DNA from: a virus
IMG/VR virus record: IMGVR_UViG_3300037088_000361
Span: 62,001-126,000 of that record
Reading direction: 5' to 3' (one strand)
Length of the DNA: 64,000 nucleotides
Part shown: positions 1 through 8,824 of the stretch, piece after piece
How the letters are laid out: the number at the start of each line of letters is the position of its first letter
Position numbering within the stretch: position 1 is the stretch's first letter
Translations under genes and position numbers: made by a program
The notes under the pieces: model-generated
Told to the model about the DNA's origin: nothing
The model's database searches: none
What the model saw: the letters and a program-made list of their open reading frames with translations, nothing else

Positions 1-2559
1 GTTACTTTCTTCTAGCTCTTTCCACAGCTTTCCGCCCGGCAACATAGCATCCGCCATGTTGCCCAAGAAGTCGGTTTTCCAGCCTTCCTCTGCCTTCGCT
101 TGCAAGCCCATATCGGTGGGAAGTCCTCGCTTGAGGTCCTCCACAGACACCCCGGTATACCGTGCTGCTTTTTTATATTGTTCGTCCCCAAGCTTACCGG
201 ACTTCAAATCGTTGACCCAAGTAGCCGCCAAGTCCCCCATGGTACTGCGTACATCGTTAAGAAACTCAGGAGGCAACTGCATTTCCTCAGAAAACTTCCT
301 CTGTTGTAATTCATAGTTTCCCATAAGCCCAGGATTCGTCATGAAGGTGTGTGCAACATCTGCATCAGTTTTTCCTAGTTTTCCTCCTGCACTCCGATTA
401 ACCATTGCTAATACAGCGGAAACCTTGCCTAGATTAAGTGATGCCGCTACTGCTGGAGGCATGTTAATCATATGGGAAAGCTGTATGGCATTTTGTATGT
501 TAGCGTCCTGACCAAAATTCCCCACTGTTGTACGAGACTCTAACCCTGCGGTCAACTGTCCGATAGCAGTCCCTACCAGTCCGGTCCTCTCGGTCCCTAC
601 GTTTGCTATCTCTTGGTTGGCAAGTTGGCGTGCCCTTTGTCTAGCTGCCTCACTTTCAATCAAATCTTGGGCACTGCCGATGCCCTGTTCCTTCATATAC
701 TTTTCTGCATCTTCTCTCCCCAGCCCCTTTGCTGTATAAACATCCCGCAAACTATCGTATGCGGATTGGGCGCTTCTGTCTACACCCTCCTTCGCCGACG
801 CTGTCATGACATCCTTTACACCCTGTGGCATCTGTGATAGGATATAGGCTCCCATCTCTGGCGTAGTCTTGGTGGCAAAGAGCCCCTTCATCGTATCCTC
901 CAACTGCTCCACTGTAAGGAGTCCAGTGTGGCCAAGCCCCCTGAGTGCTCCCGTAACAGTATCAACCCCACGTGCCATATGGGTAAACTGCCCGGATATC
1001 TCATCGAGAATCTGGATGTACTTTATTGATGTTAGCCCCGCCGCCTTGATGTCTATGTTGAGCTTGTTGAAGAAGCTGTCGGTCTGCTCCAAAGACAAGT
1101 GGTATTGCTGAAGAAGCTTCATTATGGTCTCGACGGCTTGAGGCGTATCCAGCCCTGCTAGCCTTGCTCCCCCGAATACAGTGGAGGCTATCCCCCCGCC
1201 TACCGGTCCACCAGCCCTTCCTATGATGTTGTGGGTAAGGTCGTTGTTGGCATCCGAGAGGTCGGAAACCCCGACCCCAAACTTGTTTATGGCGGCGACC
1301 ATCTCATAGTTTATTTTCTGGGTCTGGCCATACATATTAACGCCGGGGGTTAGGTTAGTACGCACGTTCTGGAAGGCTTGGGCTGCTCCCGTCTGCCCTC
1401 CGGCAAACAGACCACTTGTTCCCATTTTACTGTAGATGTCTTGATTACTCTTAATCATCCCGTCAAACAGTTCTTTCATGGCCGTCACTACCCCTACGAC
1501 TACCCCAATTGGTCCAGCCAACTCCGTTGCTGTTCCTGCAAGTGCCTCACCACCACCCCTGATAGTAGCTCCGACCGCCTCTAGGCCAGCGCCCCCCACC
1601 TCTGCCCCCTCTGCTGCCCCAGCAAACTCAGTCGCAAATGATTTCACCCCCTTTGCTGCACGCCCCGCCCTCCATCTTCCAATTCTCCCTGTATGCCCGC
1701 TGTACTTCATCATCTCTGTTACTAGGTCGTCATGGCTCATACTTGCGATTTCCTGGGCACGCCGCCTGTTTTCTGGTTCACTTCTGAGTTGTTTTACAAC
1801 ATCCTTGTCTATCCTGCCCTTTTCATTCAATTTTAGCTCACCCAGAAGGGTTCCGATAGGACCACCATGTAATGCTGCCTTCTTTTGAAATAGCTCAGCC
1901 CCTGCCTGCCGTTGTTCCACCGCTCCTCGGCGCATATAACCCACCTGCCTGCCCAAGCTGGAAAGGCGTTCAAAGGGAGCCATCAATGGGCCCAAGGTTC
2001 CCATTTGACTAAAGGCTTCTTTAAGGGCTGAGCCTATGGAATGAATCATCCCCGGCATCCTTGAAAACTTCTGGGTAATTGCATCAAGGCTATATCCCAT
2101 TTCCTTGAGAGCTTTTTTCATTTCATCTGTGAGCCCTACCCCTGAAACCTTAACTGCCTTCAACATAGCGAGGAGGTCTCGAAGGGACTTGTCGAACTGC
2201 GCCGTCCCTTTGCCCCCCACTTCCTGCCTTTGGAGCGCCTTGACGCTGGCTATCATCTTCTCAAGGTCCTTTATGGTTTCTTTGTTATTTGATGAGTTAA
2301 AGATTCCTCCGGGCTGCCCCACGCTCTTTAAGGCCTTTACAACCTCCTTAATGTTTCCCATTAGCTTATCACTTGAGTCCACCGCATCTGCAGCCTTGTC
2401 CGCAAAAGTCTCCAGTACCTTCACGTTGTCCTTCATCAGGACTCCAAGGTCGGCCATACTCTTATTGAGATTCTGTATGGTCGCCTCAAAGACTTTTGTG
2501 ACATCTACAAGGCTCTTTAGCACCCTGTCAAGGTCACCGGGATTTAAGGGATTGGGCAT
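1..2559 (-). CDS. Tape-measure-like tail protein (partial, C-terminus outside the window)
   Basis: An uninterrupted minus-strand frame of 853 codons runs from an ATG at 2559 (upstream AGGAAC) to the window edge. The protein starts MPNPLNPGDLDRVLKSLVDV, is rich in long amphipathic helices, and has a Gly/Ala-rich hydrophobic stretch around residues 310-350, followed by more helical segments. Length, helical character and position just downstream of a chaperone-like gene fit a tail tape measure protein, which sets tail length and may help DNA passage. Overlapping plus-strand frames are shadows. A large internal virion or baseplate protein is the alternative. The C-terminus is not visible. Confidence 0.75.
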   Translation of the reverse strand, partial: MPNPLNPGDLDRVLKSLVDVTKVFEATIQNLNKSMADLGVLMKDNVKVLETFADKAADAVDSSDKLMGNIKEVVKALKSVGQPGGIFNSSNNKETIKDLEKMIASVKALQRQEVGGKGTAQFDKSLRDLLAMLKAVKVSGVGLTDEMKKALKEMGYSLDAITQKFSRMPGMIHSIGSALKEAFSQMGTLGPLMAPFERLSSLGRQVGYMRRGAVEQRQAGAELFQKKAALHGGPIGTLLGELKLNEKGRIDKDVVKQLRSEPENRRRAQEIASMSHDDLVTEMMKYSGHTGRIGRWRAGRAAKGVKSFATEFAGAAEGAEVGGAGLEAVGATIRGGGEALAGTATELAGPIGVVVGVVTAMKELFDGMIKSNQDIYSKMGTSGLFAGGQTGAAQAFQNVRTNLTPGVNMYGQTQKINYEMVAAINKFGVGVSDLSDANNDLTHNIIGRAGGPVGGGIASTVFGGARLAGLDTPQAVETIMKLLQQYHLSLEQTDSFFNKLNIDIKAAGLTSIKYIQILDEISGQFTHMARGVDTVTGALRGLGHTGLLTVEQLEDTMKGLFATKTTPEMGAYILSQMPQGVKDVMTASAKEGVDRSAQSAYDSLRDVYTAKGLGREDAEKYMKEQGIGSAQDLIESEAARQRARQLANQEIANVGTERTGLVGTAIGQLTAGLESRTTVGNFGQDANIQNAIQLSHMINMPPAVAASLNLGKVSAVLAMVNRSAGGKLGKTDADVAHTFMTNPGLMGNYELQQRKFSEEMQLPPEFLNDVRSTMGDLAATWVNDLKSGKLGDEQYKKAARYTGVSVEDLKRGLPTDMGLQAKAEEGWKTDFLGNMADAMLPGGKLWKELEESN

Positions 2560-2587
2560 CTGTTCCTATCTTTATCCTGAACGGAGG

Positions 2588-3199
2588 TTAAGCTTTCTCC
2601 TCCGTTTTATCTTCAGCCTTCACCACAGTATCCATCGCTTGGATTATCGTATCCTCGATTACTTCCTTGCTGGCATCCCTGATTTCTTTGAGGGCCGACT
2701 CAAACAACCGACGCTCAACCTCAGTCATCATGGTGGATTCGGGAAAATTCTGTTGCATGCGCTTCTCAATCTTGTCAGAGTGAACCATTAAGAGCTTCCA
2801 GAGAGTCAGGAGAACCTCCTGCCCCCACCCGAGAAAGATGTTGCGAAGAACGACTTGAACATCGACCTTAGGCTTCTTCTCTTCCTTGCTGGTACAGTCC
2901 GTGACTATCCGCTGTTCCGGGGTAAGATTGCGGATGCTTATTCCGTTGGCCCAAGTGACCGCCCGAGAGAGGATTTCACAACGGATACGCTGAATCCAAG
3001 CATACCCTTTATACTCCTCTGCGGCTAATAAAGCCTTTATCTCCTGCTCAGTCGGGATGTTGGAAATCCTCAGGCTGACAGTTTTCCCAGAGGCGTCAAA
3101 CTGGATTATCTCCTCCACTTCTTCCAGTCCGAACCCACACATTGCTGCCACAACCTCATCCAGTGACTTTGGAACAATCACATTGTCATTTTCAGCCAT
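2588..3199 (-). CDS. Probable tail assembly chaperone
   Basis: This 203-residue acidic, helical protein starts MAENDNVIVPKSLDEV and has AAGGAGAA upstream. Its N-terminal part has the look of phage tail assembly chaperones: a beta-rich start, then a helical segment around residues 60-85 with YAWIQRIRCEILSRAV. It ends 28 nt before the tape-measure-like gene on the same strand, which is the usual place for such a chaperone. I see no clear slippery site for a G/GT-type frameshift. The role is inferred from position and general appearance, so it is moderate in certainty; the gene itself is secure. Confidence 0.7.
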   Translation of the reverse strand: MAENDNVIVPKSLDEVVAAMCGFGLEEVEEIIQFDASGKTVSLRISNIPTEQEIKALLAAEEYKGYAWIQRIRCEILSRAVTWANGISIRNLTPEQRIVTDCTSKEEKKPKVDVQVVLRNIFLGWGQEVLLTLWKLLMVHSDKIEKRMQQNFPESTMMTEVERRLFESALKEIRDASKEVIEDTIIQAMDTVVKAEDKTEEKA

Positions 3200-3202
3200 T
3201 TT

Positions 3203-3505
3203 TTATTTTTCTCCTTTTCTCTTGTTGACAAACCTTTCAGCAGCAGCGTTAAGTACTTGAAGAATATGGGTTTCTTGCTCCTTAAATTCCCAACCCCAAT
3301 ACAAAATTGTACGCTCAAAAACATCAAGTCCATGCTTCTTCACAGCCCTCTGAAAAACCTTGCCGCTACCTACATACCCATCATCAAGAGTGCCCGCATG
3401 GGAGCCTATATACCACTTACCATTATTACGGTTAACCCACAGGTATACAAATCCTTGTGGCTCAAACTTTACGATAGCCATTTCCGTTGCCCTATCTTCC
3501 CCCAC
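3203..3505 (-). CDS. Small GIY-YIG family endonuclease-like protein
   Basis: A 100-residue protein starts at GTG 3505, chosen because a perfect AGGAGG lies five bases upstream; an internal ATG at 3481 has no such site. The GIY-YIG pattern is visible as FVYLWVNRNNGKWYIGSH (near residues 19-36), followed by the DDGYVGSGK segment shared with the gene at 17274. It is about the size of a lone catalytic domain, without a DNA-binding tail. It lies directly upstream of the tail chaperone gene, consistent with a homing endonuclease gene lodged in the virion operon. Activity cannot be judged from sequence. Confidence 0.75.
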   Translation of the reverse strand: MGEDRATEMAIVKFEPQGFVYLWVNRNNGKWYIGSHAGTLDDGYVGSGKVFQRAVKKHGLDVFERTILYWGWEFKEQETHILQVLNAAAERFVNKRKGEK

Positions 3506-3591
3506 AGTTCCTCCTAATAAGCCAGCCGACAGTCGGTTATGTGGGAATCACCTCAGTTTAAGAATCCCTCCAGATATCCGACAGTCTGGTG

Positions 3592-3600
3592 TATACTATA
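3592..3600 (+). promoter_or_regulatory. Putative promoter, TATACTATA box
   Basis: TATACTATA lies 14 nt before the start of the plus-strand membrane gene, in the only divergent gap of this block. The same GTATACTATAG string recurs at 13179 and 39709, each time shortly before a start codon, so it is likely a -10-type element. No good -35 is seen. Confidence 0.5.
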
Positions 3601-3613
3601 GATGGAGGAATCT

Positions 3614-4270
3614 ATGGACGAAACTTTTACTACAAAAGAAAAGCAGAAAATCGAAGCGGATATGCAGGATATCTATGCTTGGCAGAGGAGCGCACAGGCT
3701 ATACGAGAGGAACGGGAGAGGTTGGAGAAAGAGAAGGGAAGGCGTGATGGGCTTATAGCCGATTATGTCCTAACCCCTTTGTGGAATGCTTTCCGTACCC
3801 TCAGGGGTGTTAAGAACCTCGTCATGCTGCTTGTCATCTCTGCGGTGATATTCCTCCCCGCAAAATACATACTTTTCCACTATCTGTTTGTAAACACACC
3901 CATTGACCCCCCTGACCCTATTACCCAGCTTTTGAGTATAGCCACAATCTTACTCGTGGCACCCTATGCACCGTGGTATTGGCTCTGGTCTCTCGTGCCA
4001 ATGCTCGTTATCGCTGGTTCGTTCACTGGATGCTACTTTGGAGACTACCCTCATGGTGTTGGGTATGACAACTGGCCAGCAATCTCTCTCGTGTTCTTGC
4101 TATGGGGGCTATACGGGCTGGTAAAGGGGATACACCATGAAGTCACATGGCTGAGGGAAAGCTATAATGATGACCCCCACCACCATACGATGGAGCACCC
4201 CTATCTCTTTATGGGTGCGGCCGTCGGGCAACATTATGTCCTAAAAAATACCCTGTACAAGAAAGACTAG
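3614..4270 (+). CDS. Membrane protein of unknown function
   Basis: This 218-residue protein starts at ATG 3614, five bases after GGAGG; the in-frame ATG at 3602 overlaps that ribosome site and is rejected. Residues 1-45 are charged and probably coiled coil (AIREERERLEKEKGRR). Three or four hydrophobic segments follow, near residues 65-90, 105-140 and 155-175, and then a His-rich tail (DDPHHHTMEHP). It sits alone on the plus strand between minus-strand virion genes, has its own promoter-like box, and its stop lies two bases from the convergent neighbour's stop. It could be an accessory gene acting at the host membrane, such as lysis or superinfection exclusion. No family recognised. Confidence 0.8.
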   Translation: MDETFTTKEKQKIEADMQDIYAWQRSAQAIREERERLEKEKGRRDGLIADYVLTPLWNAFRTLRGVKNLVMLLVISAVIFLPAKYILFHYLFVNTPIDPPDPITQLLSIATILLVAPYAPWYWLWSLVPMLVIAGSFTGCYFGDYPHGVGYDNWPAISLVFLLWGLYGLVKGIHHEVTWLRESYNDDPHHHTMEHPYLFMGAAVGQHYVLKNTLYKKD

Positions 4271-4272
4271 GG

Positions 4273-5409
4273 TTATTGGTACTTCTTTATCTTCTCGGCG
4301 TAGTCGGGTCGTCCCCCCTCCTGCTCCCTCCGGGCGGGAGGGGGAGGCATCCTCCTGCCCCTCATCTTGGCATCCTGCAGCCGCATGTCGTCGTCCGACA
4401 TTATGCGTATGGTCTCCTTGTTGATTCCCGGTCCTCCACGCTTGGCCACTATCTGCTCGATATCCTTCTTGCGCTTGTCCGCCGCCTCAAGCTGCTGATG
4501 CTCAAACTTAGCCATAAGTTGCTCGTGCCGGTCGTTCCCCAGCATCCCATAAAGCTCCTTGAGCATCCCCTCCTTCGTCTCCATGTTCTCAAGGTGTGCC
4601 CATCCGTCGTCAAGCGCCTTCTCAGGGGCGGCAGCGACCATATGCTCCCAAGGGTCCATTACTCCCGCCTGCATCGCCTTGGTGGCTGCCTTTAGCTCCG
4701 CCGCCAGCCCGTCCACGGACTTTCCCGCCCACGGGCGCATAATCAGGACAGCATTCCACGACTCGTCCAGCCGCTTCTTTGCCTGCTCCCGGTAAGTGCA
4801 TAGGGATGCCCACAGCCTGGCGTGGTCACTGGGGCACATAATAGTCACCTTCCTGCCGTCAGGCATAGGTATGACCTTGTTCTCGAACGACGCACAACTC
4901 CCCCCGCTGTGCCATAGGCGCTCACTCTCCCTCGTGGTGCTGAACGCCGCCAAGTAGGGGTAGAGGGAGGCATCCCTGTCCCCCATAACGATTACCAGCT
5001 TGACTAGGCGGCTGACCTCCAAGGATGTAAGCTGCCCTAGCTCCTCCTCAGTCAGGGTGGTAGTGAGAAGCAGGGAGCGCAGGATGAAGTCCTGACTTTT
5101 AGGGAACCACCGTCTAAGGTCACGACGCTCGGTGTCGTGCAACCCCCTGACCCACCCTAGGCTCTCACCGTCAACCAACAGGGGTCGTATCCTCGCTCCT
5201 ATCCTGATAAGCTCGTCGCAGGTATCGGAAACCTTGTTCTTAACCTCCTGCACATACTGGGTAGGAGCACGATGGGCAGACTCCTCGCCGATGCGCATGG
5301 CCAGCTCTGCCCCACGGGTAATCTTTGAGTCCGGCGATACCCTGCCCCCCCTCCAGGCACCAGTAGGGGGAGTCCCAAGCACGTTCTGGGAGACCTTAGG
5401 CACCACCAT
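4273..5409 (-). CDS. Virion or assembly protein of unknown function
   Basis: A 378-residue protein starts MVVPKVSQNVLG; ATG 5409 was chosen because AGGAGGGAGG lies just upstream, rather than the ATG at 5439. The N-terminal third is basic, the middle has helical segments, and the C-terminal 100 residues are charged, probably coiled coil, ending in a Pro/Arg-rich stretch (RGRRMPPPPARREQ). The start overlaps the end of the upstream gene by 14 nt, so the two are probably translationally coupled. Its place in the minus-strand block ahead of the chaperone and tape measure genes suggests tail or head-tail assembly. No family recognised. Confidence 0.75.
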   Translation of the reverse strand: MVVPKVSQNVLGTPPTGAWRGGRVSPDSKITRGAELAMRIGEESAHRAPTQYVQEVKNKVSDTCDELIRIGARIRPLLVDGESLGWVRGLHDTERRDLRRWFPKSQDFILRSLLLTTTLTEEELGQLTSLEVSRLVKLVIVMGDRDASLYPYLAAFSTTRESERLWHSGGSCASFENKVIPMPDGRKVTIMCPSDHARLWASLCTYREQAKKRLDESWNAVLIMRPWAGKSVDGLAAELKAATKAMQAGVMDPWEHMVAAAPEKALDDGWAHLENMETKEGMLKELYGMLGNDRHEQLMAKFEHQQLEAADKRKKDIEQIVAKRGGPGINKETIRIMSDDDMRLQDAKMRGRRMPPPPARREQEGGRPDYAEKIKKYQ

Positions 5410-5914
5410 CCGAGCCTCCCTCCTGTGTGGCGGGAACAAACCTCTTTCCCTCTTTTTGTGCTGCCCTGAGAATCTGACGGCTCAGTTCCGCCTCCTCGGC
5501 CACTTCCTGTTTTCCGAAGCGGTTCTCCATTTCTCTGATAACCTTGTCATGAATGCTCTCCTCTTCCGTACTCTCCTCAAAGACCCTCCCCATATGCAAG
5601 GACGACTCGGGTGCCTGGTAGAGGTCGGCGGTGCTGAACCGGCGTGCGGGTGGAAACGACCCACGGTATACCTTCCACACCCTGGTGAGGATGGCCTCGG
5701 GTATGGCCGCAATGACCCGCTTAGCTTCTTCAATCGACTTTGGGGCAATCCCCGACACCTCGACAAGAGCGGTGGCGAGGAACACTCGGACAGGGTCCTC
5801 GGATTTTCCTGCCCTGACAAGGAATTCTTCCTGCCACAGCACCCGCCTGAAGACAAAATCAAACCTCAGGAGACGGACATTGACGAGGTCGGCGGTATTG
5901 ATATCCTTGGCCAT
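5396..5914 (-). CDS. Virion-block protein of unknown function
   Basis: The protein has 172 residues from ATG 5914 (MAKDINTADLV). The frame stays open to TTG 5956, but no start has a clear Shine-Dalgarno. The sequence EFLVRAGKSEDPVRVFLATA followed by a segment ending RVWKVYRGSFPPARRF resembles small conserved assembly proteins found in tail operons, but I cannot name the family. The last 50 residues are acidic and helical. It is the first gene of the minus-strand block, with a TATAAATA box at 5969-5962. ATG 5914 fits best if transcription starts near that box. Confidence 0.7.
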   Translation of the reverse strand: MAKDINTADLVNVRLLRFDFVFRRVLWQEEFLVRAGKSEDPVRVFLATALVEVSGIAPKSIEEAKRVIAAIPEAILTRVWKVYRGSFPPARRFSTADLYQAPESSLHMGRVFEESTEEESIHDKVIREMENRFGKQEVAEEAELSRQILRAAQKEGKRFVPATQEGGSDGGA

Positions 5915-5961
5915 ATACAGGCTGTGGGAAGGCCTTTTACACGTAATCACTGGCAAGCTAG

Positions 5962-5969
5962 TATTTATA
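5962..5969 (-). promoter_or_regulatory. Possible late promoter, TATAAATA
   Basis: On the minus strand the octamer TATAAATA, identical to the T4 late promoter box, lies 48 nt before ATG 5914, the first gene of the virion block. It is a single perfect copy; a seven-of-eight match, TATAAATC, occurs at 56075 before the portal gene. Chance occurrence is possible. Confidence 0.35.
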
Positions 5970-6013
5970 GTCTACAGCGAGTTTATCATGGCACATCGCC
6001 GCAAAGGAGTCCT

Positions 6014-7621
6014 ATGTATCTTTCTGAGCTTGCCCGAAGGTTCTGCTGTGGTCAGGACCTTTATCCGTTCGTATTGCAAAACAAGAAGAGGTTGGCTTGG
6101 ACCATCCAGTACGCCAAGTGGCTGGACTTTACGCCGGGAAGCGACGAGGTAGTCACCAGCGGAACCCTCCGGGCGATTTGGATTTACATCGAGAAGTTCA
6201 GTGCCCTCCCCACCAGTCCCACCGACGTAAAGGGATACATCATAAACAATCCGCACAACATCAAGGAGTTTACACGGGGCGAGGACGATAAGGATAATAC
6301 CACCGGAATCCTTGAACAGCTAGACCTGCTGGCCACTTGGGAGCCCACTCCCAACGTCAAGGTGCAGGATACATTACCTGTGCTTGAGTATGCTTTCTCC
6401 GATGTCAGGAACAACTGGCACGAGAAGCTCTATGCCAAGGCGGGCAGGATAGCCTCTGGGGCGGATGCTCACACCTATTGGGTCGGTCGGGAGAAGAAGG
6501 AGGAGAGGGGTCCCTCCGCCGCCATGCGGTACCTCCGCCTGAAATGGCTGCAGGACTATGCTGATGAGGCTCCCCCGCAGGATGGGATGTTGCACGAAAA
6601 CATGCAGTCGGTCCGGGAGGGGTTCGCCAGCCTGATGGATGAACAATCCACAGATAACCAGATGGCCATCGGTATCCCCCACATTGACAATAATGTGGTA
6701 ATCAGCAAGAATTCCGACATGAAGTTCATCGGCATCGTAGGTCAGGCGGGTGACGGAAAGACCACCTTAGCGAACTACATGGTATACCAATGGCTCAGCG
6801 AGGGGTTTAATGGTCTATACGCCTCCACTGAACACAGCGCCAAGCATATCTGGGATGTTATGACCTACCTGCATAGCTCCCACCCTGACTATGCCGGGAT
6901 AGTCCTGCCAGGAACCAAGGTCTGGGAGAGCCGTAATGTCACGACCGAGGATATCAAGCATATGCAGACCATCTGCCAAGACATTGAGACCCGCAGGAAC
7001 TTGCCGGGGCTTCTGGAAGTCAAGGAGTTTCACCCCTTCGATTGGGACACCATCGAGGATTGGGTCAAGGTGTATCACCCCAAGAACCATTACGACTTCA
7101 TTTTGCTAGATTATATCACCCGCTTTGAGGTTCCCGGAGACCCTAAATGGATAGACCAAGAAATAAAATGCCTCATCCACCGCATACAAAGATTTACCCG
7201 AGACTTTGATAATGGCAAGGGTATAGTTGTTGCCAGCCCTATTCAAATTACCAAGGAGTCCTACAAGGACGCCATGAAGGGTGAGTTCAAAGAGGGTGTA
7301 GGTCATTATACTATTGACTCTATTCGCACCTTCAGCGAGTTAAAGGATGATTGTGACTTACTCCTTACGGTGTGGTCCGACCAAGAAATGAAAGATGAGA
7401 AAAGGAATGAGATTGAAGTCGGGTGCGTCAAGAAGCGCGTTGGCCGACAGCCACCCGCCCGCATCATGGTTCTGTCCGCTAATACCGGAGCGTTCGCCCA
7501 AAGGGGCGACGAGTCGGTGACAGGTCAGCAAGCGTTAACCCCTGAAGTCGCCGAGGCAATGAGGGAAATACGGAACATTGACAGCGACATCGTGGATGAA
7601 ATGCCACAATATTGTCAATGA
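6014..7621 (+). CDS. DnaB-like replicative helicase
   Basis: A 535-residue protein starts at ATG 6014 after AAAGGAG; the frame is open further upstream but that part is antisense to the virion genes. The C-terminal half is a RecA-fold ATPase: Walker A GQAGDGKTT near residues 243-251, a hydrophobic strand and Walker B FILLDYITRF near 360, then ASPIQI and a basic motif KKRVGRQPPAR near 475. This matches DnaB-family helicases, which unwind DNA ahead of the polymerase. The N-terminal 200 residues are phage-specific. The stop codon touches the left hairpin of the IsrB element, so the last residues may have been reshaped by that insertion. Confidence 0.85.
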   Translation: MYLSELARRFCCGQDLYPFVLQNKKRLAWTIQYAKWLDFTPGSDEVVTSGTLRAIWIYIEKFSALPTSPTDVKGYIINNPHNIKEFTRGEDDKDNTTGILEQLDLLATWEPTPNVKVQDTLPVLEYAFSDVRNNWHEKLYAKAGRIASGADAHTYWVGREKKEERGPSAAMRYLRLKWLQDYADEAPPQDGMLHENMQSVREGFASLMDEQSTDNQMAIGIPHIDNNVVISKNSDMKFIGIVGQAGDGKTTLANYMVYQWLSEGFNGLYASTEHSAKHIWDVMTYLHSSHPDYAGIVLPGTKVWESRNVTTEDIKHMQTICQDIETRRNLPGLLEVKEFHPFDWDTIEDWVKVYHPKNHYDFILLDYITRFEVPGDPKWIDQEIKCLIHRIQRFTRDFDNGKGIVVASPIQITKESYKDAMKGEFKEGVGHYTIDSIRTFSELKDDCDLLLTVWSDQEMKDEKRNEIEVGCVKKRVGRQPPARIMVLSANTGAFAQRGDESVTGQQALTPEVAEAMREIRNIDSDIVDEMPQYCQ

Positions 7622-7816
7622 CCGTCGCCTAAAGGCGACGGCTTGTGCCCAAGGCCAAGCCAAGGTTGAAAGCACAACGTAAGCGGAGACTAGGGATGTA
7701 GTAACTGAGCTTCCTGGGCGTGGCAGCCCGAAAGCACACCGAGAATGCTCCCCAAGTTTTCGGTCCCTGCGGAAGCCAGTCCCGAAGGGGGAAATTGAGA
7801 AAGAGAGAGGTAACTC
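7622..7816 (+). ncRNA. Putative omega RNA of the IsrB element
   Basis: About 195 nt between the left hairpin and the IsrB start carry no ORF but many short complementary segments and purine-rich joints (for example GCAGCCCGAAAGC near 7725 and CAGTCCCGAAGGGGG near 7781). IscB and IsrB nucleases use a guide RNA encoded directly upstream of the gene, with the guide taken from DNA beyond the element's left end. By that rule the guide would come from the last 16-20 nt of the helicase gene, about 7602-7621. Boundaries are inferred. Confidence 0.55.
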
Positions 7817-8824
7817 TTGTTTGTTCCAGTAGTTAGTTCGACAGGCAAGCCGCTCATGCCCACCACCAATTGGCGGGCGAACGAGCTAATCCGTAAGGGC
7901 AACGCGTTACGACGTTTCAGCAAGGGCGTCTTCTACATCCGCCTGACGCAACGGTCTGACGGGGTCATACAGGAAGTTGCGTGCGGGATAGACCCCGGCT
8001 CGAAGAAGGAAGCGTTCACGGTAAAGTCGGATGCCCACACTTTCATCAATATTCAGGCGGACGCTGTGACTTGGGTCAAGAAAGCGGTGGAAACCCGCAG
8101 GTTGCTGAGAAGGTCAAGGCGCAGCCGGAATACACCTTGCCGTCAGAACCGGTCCAACCGGACAATCGGCGGAATTCCGCCGAGTACCAGGGCTCGATTC
8201 GGGTGGAAGGTGAGGATTAGCACCTGGCTCTCTAAGCTCTATCCGATTTCCCGCTTTGTGGTCGAGGACATTAAGGCGACGACCCACAAGGGACGCCGTT
8301 GGAATAAGAGTTTTAGCCCACTCGAAGTTGGCAAGAAGTGGTTCAAGGTAGAGCTTGAGAAGCTCGCTCCGATCACACTCAAGCAAGGGTGGGAGACATT
8401 CCAGATGCGGAACGCAGCGGGGTTGAAAAAGACGAAGGCGAAGATGTCGGAGAGGTTTGACGCCCACTGTGTGGACAGTTGGATCTTGGCGAACAGTTGG
8501 GTCGGCGGGAACATCAAGCCTGACAACGAAAAGATGTGGCTGGTAACGCCGCTTCAATTCAGCCGTAGACAGCTTCATGTTCAGAATCCCGCCGCAGGCG
8601 GTATCCGAAAGCCCTACGGCGGAACGCGGAGCCTGGGCTTCAAGCGGGGAAGCTGGGTACAGCATCCTAAGTTTGGGACGTGCTTTGTTGGCGGGTCGTC
8701 AAAAGGCAGAGTCAGCCTGCACAGCCTTTCGACCGGAAAACGCTTAACCCAGAGTGCCAAATCTCAAGATATGGAATTTCTGCATTATGCAAGCTGGAGG
8801 GCGTCCAATTCCTCCGCTGGCTAA
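7817..8824 (+). CDS. isrB: IsrB-like RNA-guided nickase (RRXRR/PLMP family)
   Basis: A 335-residue protein starts at TTG 7817, six bases after GAGAGG. In order: PLMP motif KPLMPTTNWRANELIRKGNA (11-30); RuvC-I GIDPGSK with D59; an Arg-rich bridge helix RRLLRRSRRSR (94-104); RuvC-II FVVEDIKA with E150; RuvC-III FDAHCVDSWILA (214-225). RuvC-II and RuvC-III are only about 65 residues apart and hold no HNH domain, which separates IsrB from IscB. IsrB is known as an omega-RNA-guided nickase of the non-target strand. All three acidic or His/Asp motifs look intact. The C-terminal 100 residues are basic and probably bind RNA and the target-adjacent motif. The stop codon is in the loop of the right hairpin. 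Confidence 0.85.
   Translation: MFVPVVSSTGKPLMPTTNWRANELIRKGNALRRFSKGVFYIRLTQRSDGVIQEVACGIDPGSKKEAFTVKSDAHTFINIQADAVTWVKKAVETRRLLRRSRRSRNTPCRQNRSNRTIGGIPPSTRARFGWKVRISTWLSKLYPISRFVVEDIKATTHKGRRWNKSFSPLEVGKKWFKVELEKLAPITLKQGWETFQMRNAAGLKKTKAKMSERFDAHCVDSWILANSWVGGNIKPDNEKMWLVTPLQFSRRQLHVQNPAAGGIRKPYGGTRSLGFKRGSWVQHPKFGTCFVGGSSKGRVSLHSLSTGKRLTQSAKSQDMEFLHYASWRASNSSAG

Noticed and set aside
56-2791. Several plus-strand ORFs opposite the tape-measure gene
   Set aside because: They have shadow-type composition and no ribosome sites, while the minus strand is one uninterrupted 853-codon frame.
5132-6013. Plus-strand open frame continuous with the helicase, giving an 829-residue protein
   Set aside because: It is antisense to two minus-strand genes with good signals, lacks a ribosome site, and its translation is Pro/Leu/Ser-rich shadow-like. 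The helicase ATG at 6014 follows AAAGGAG.
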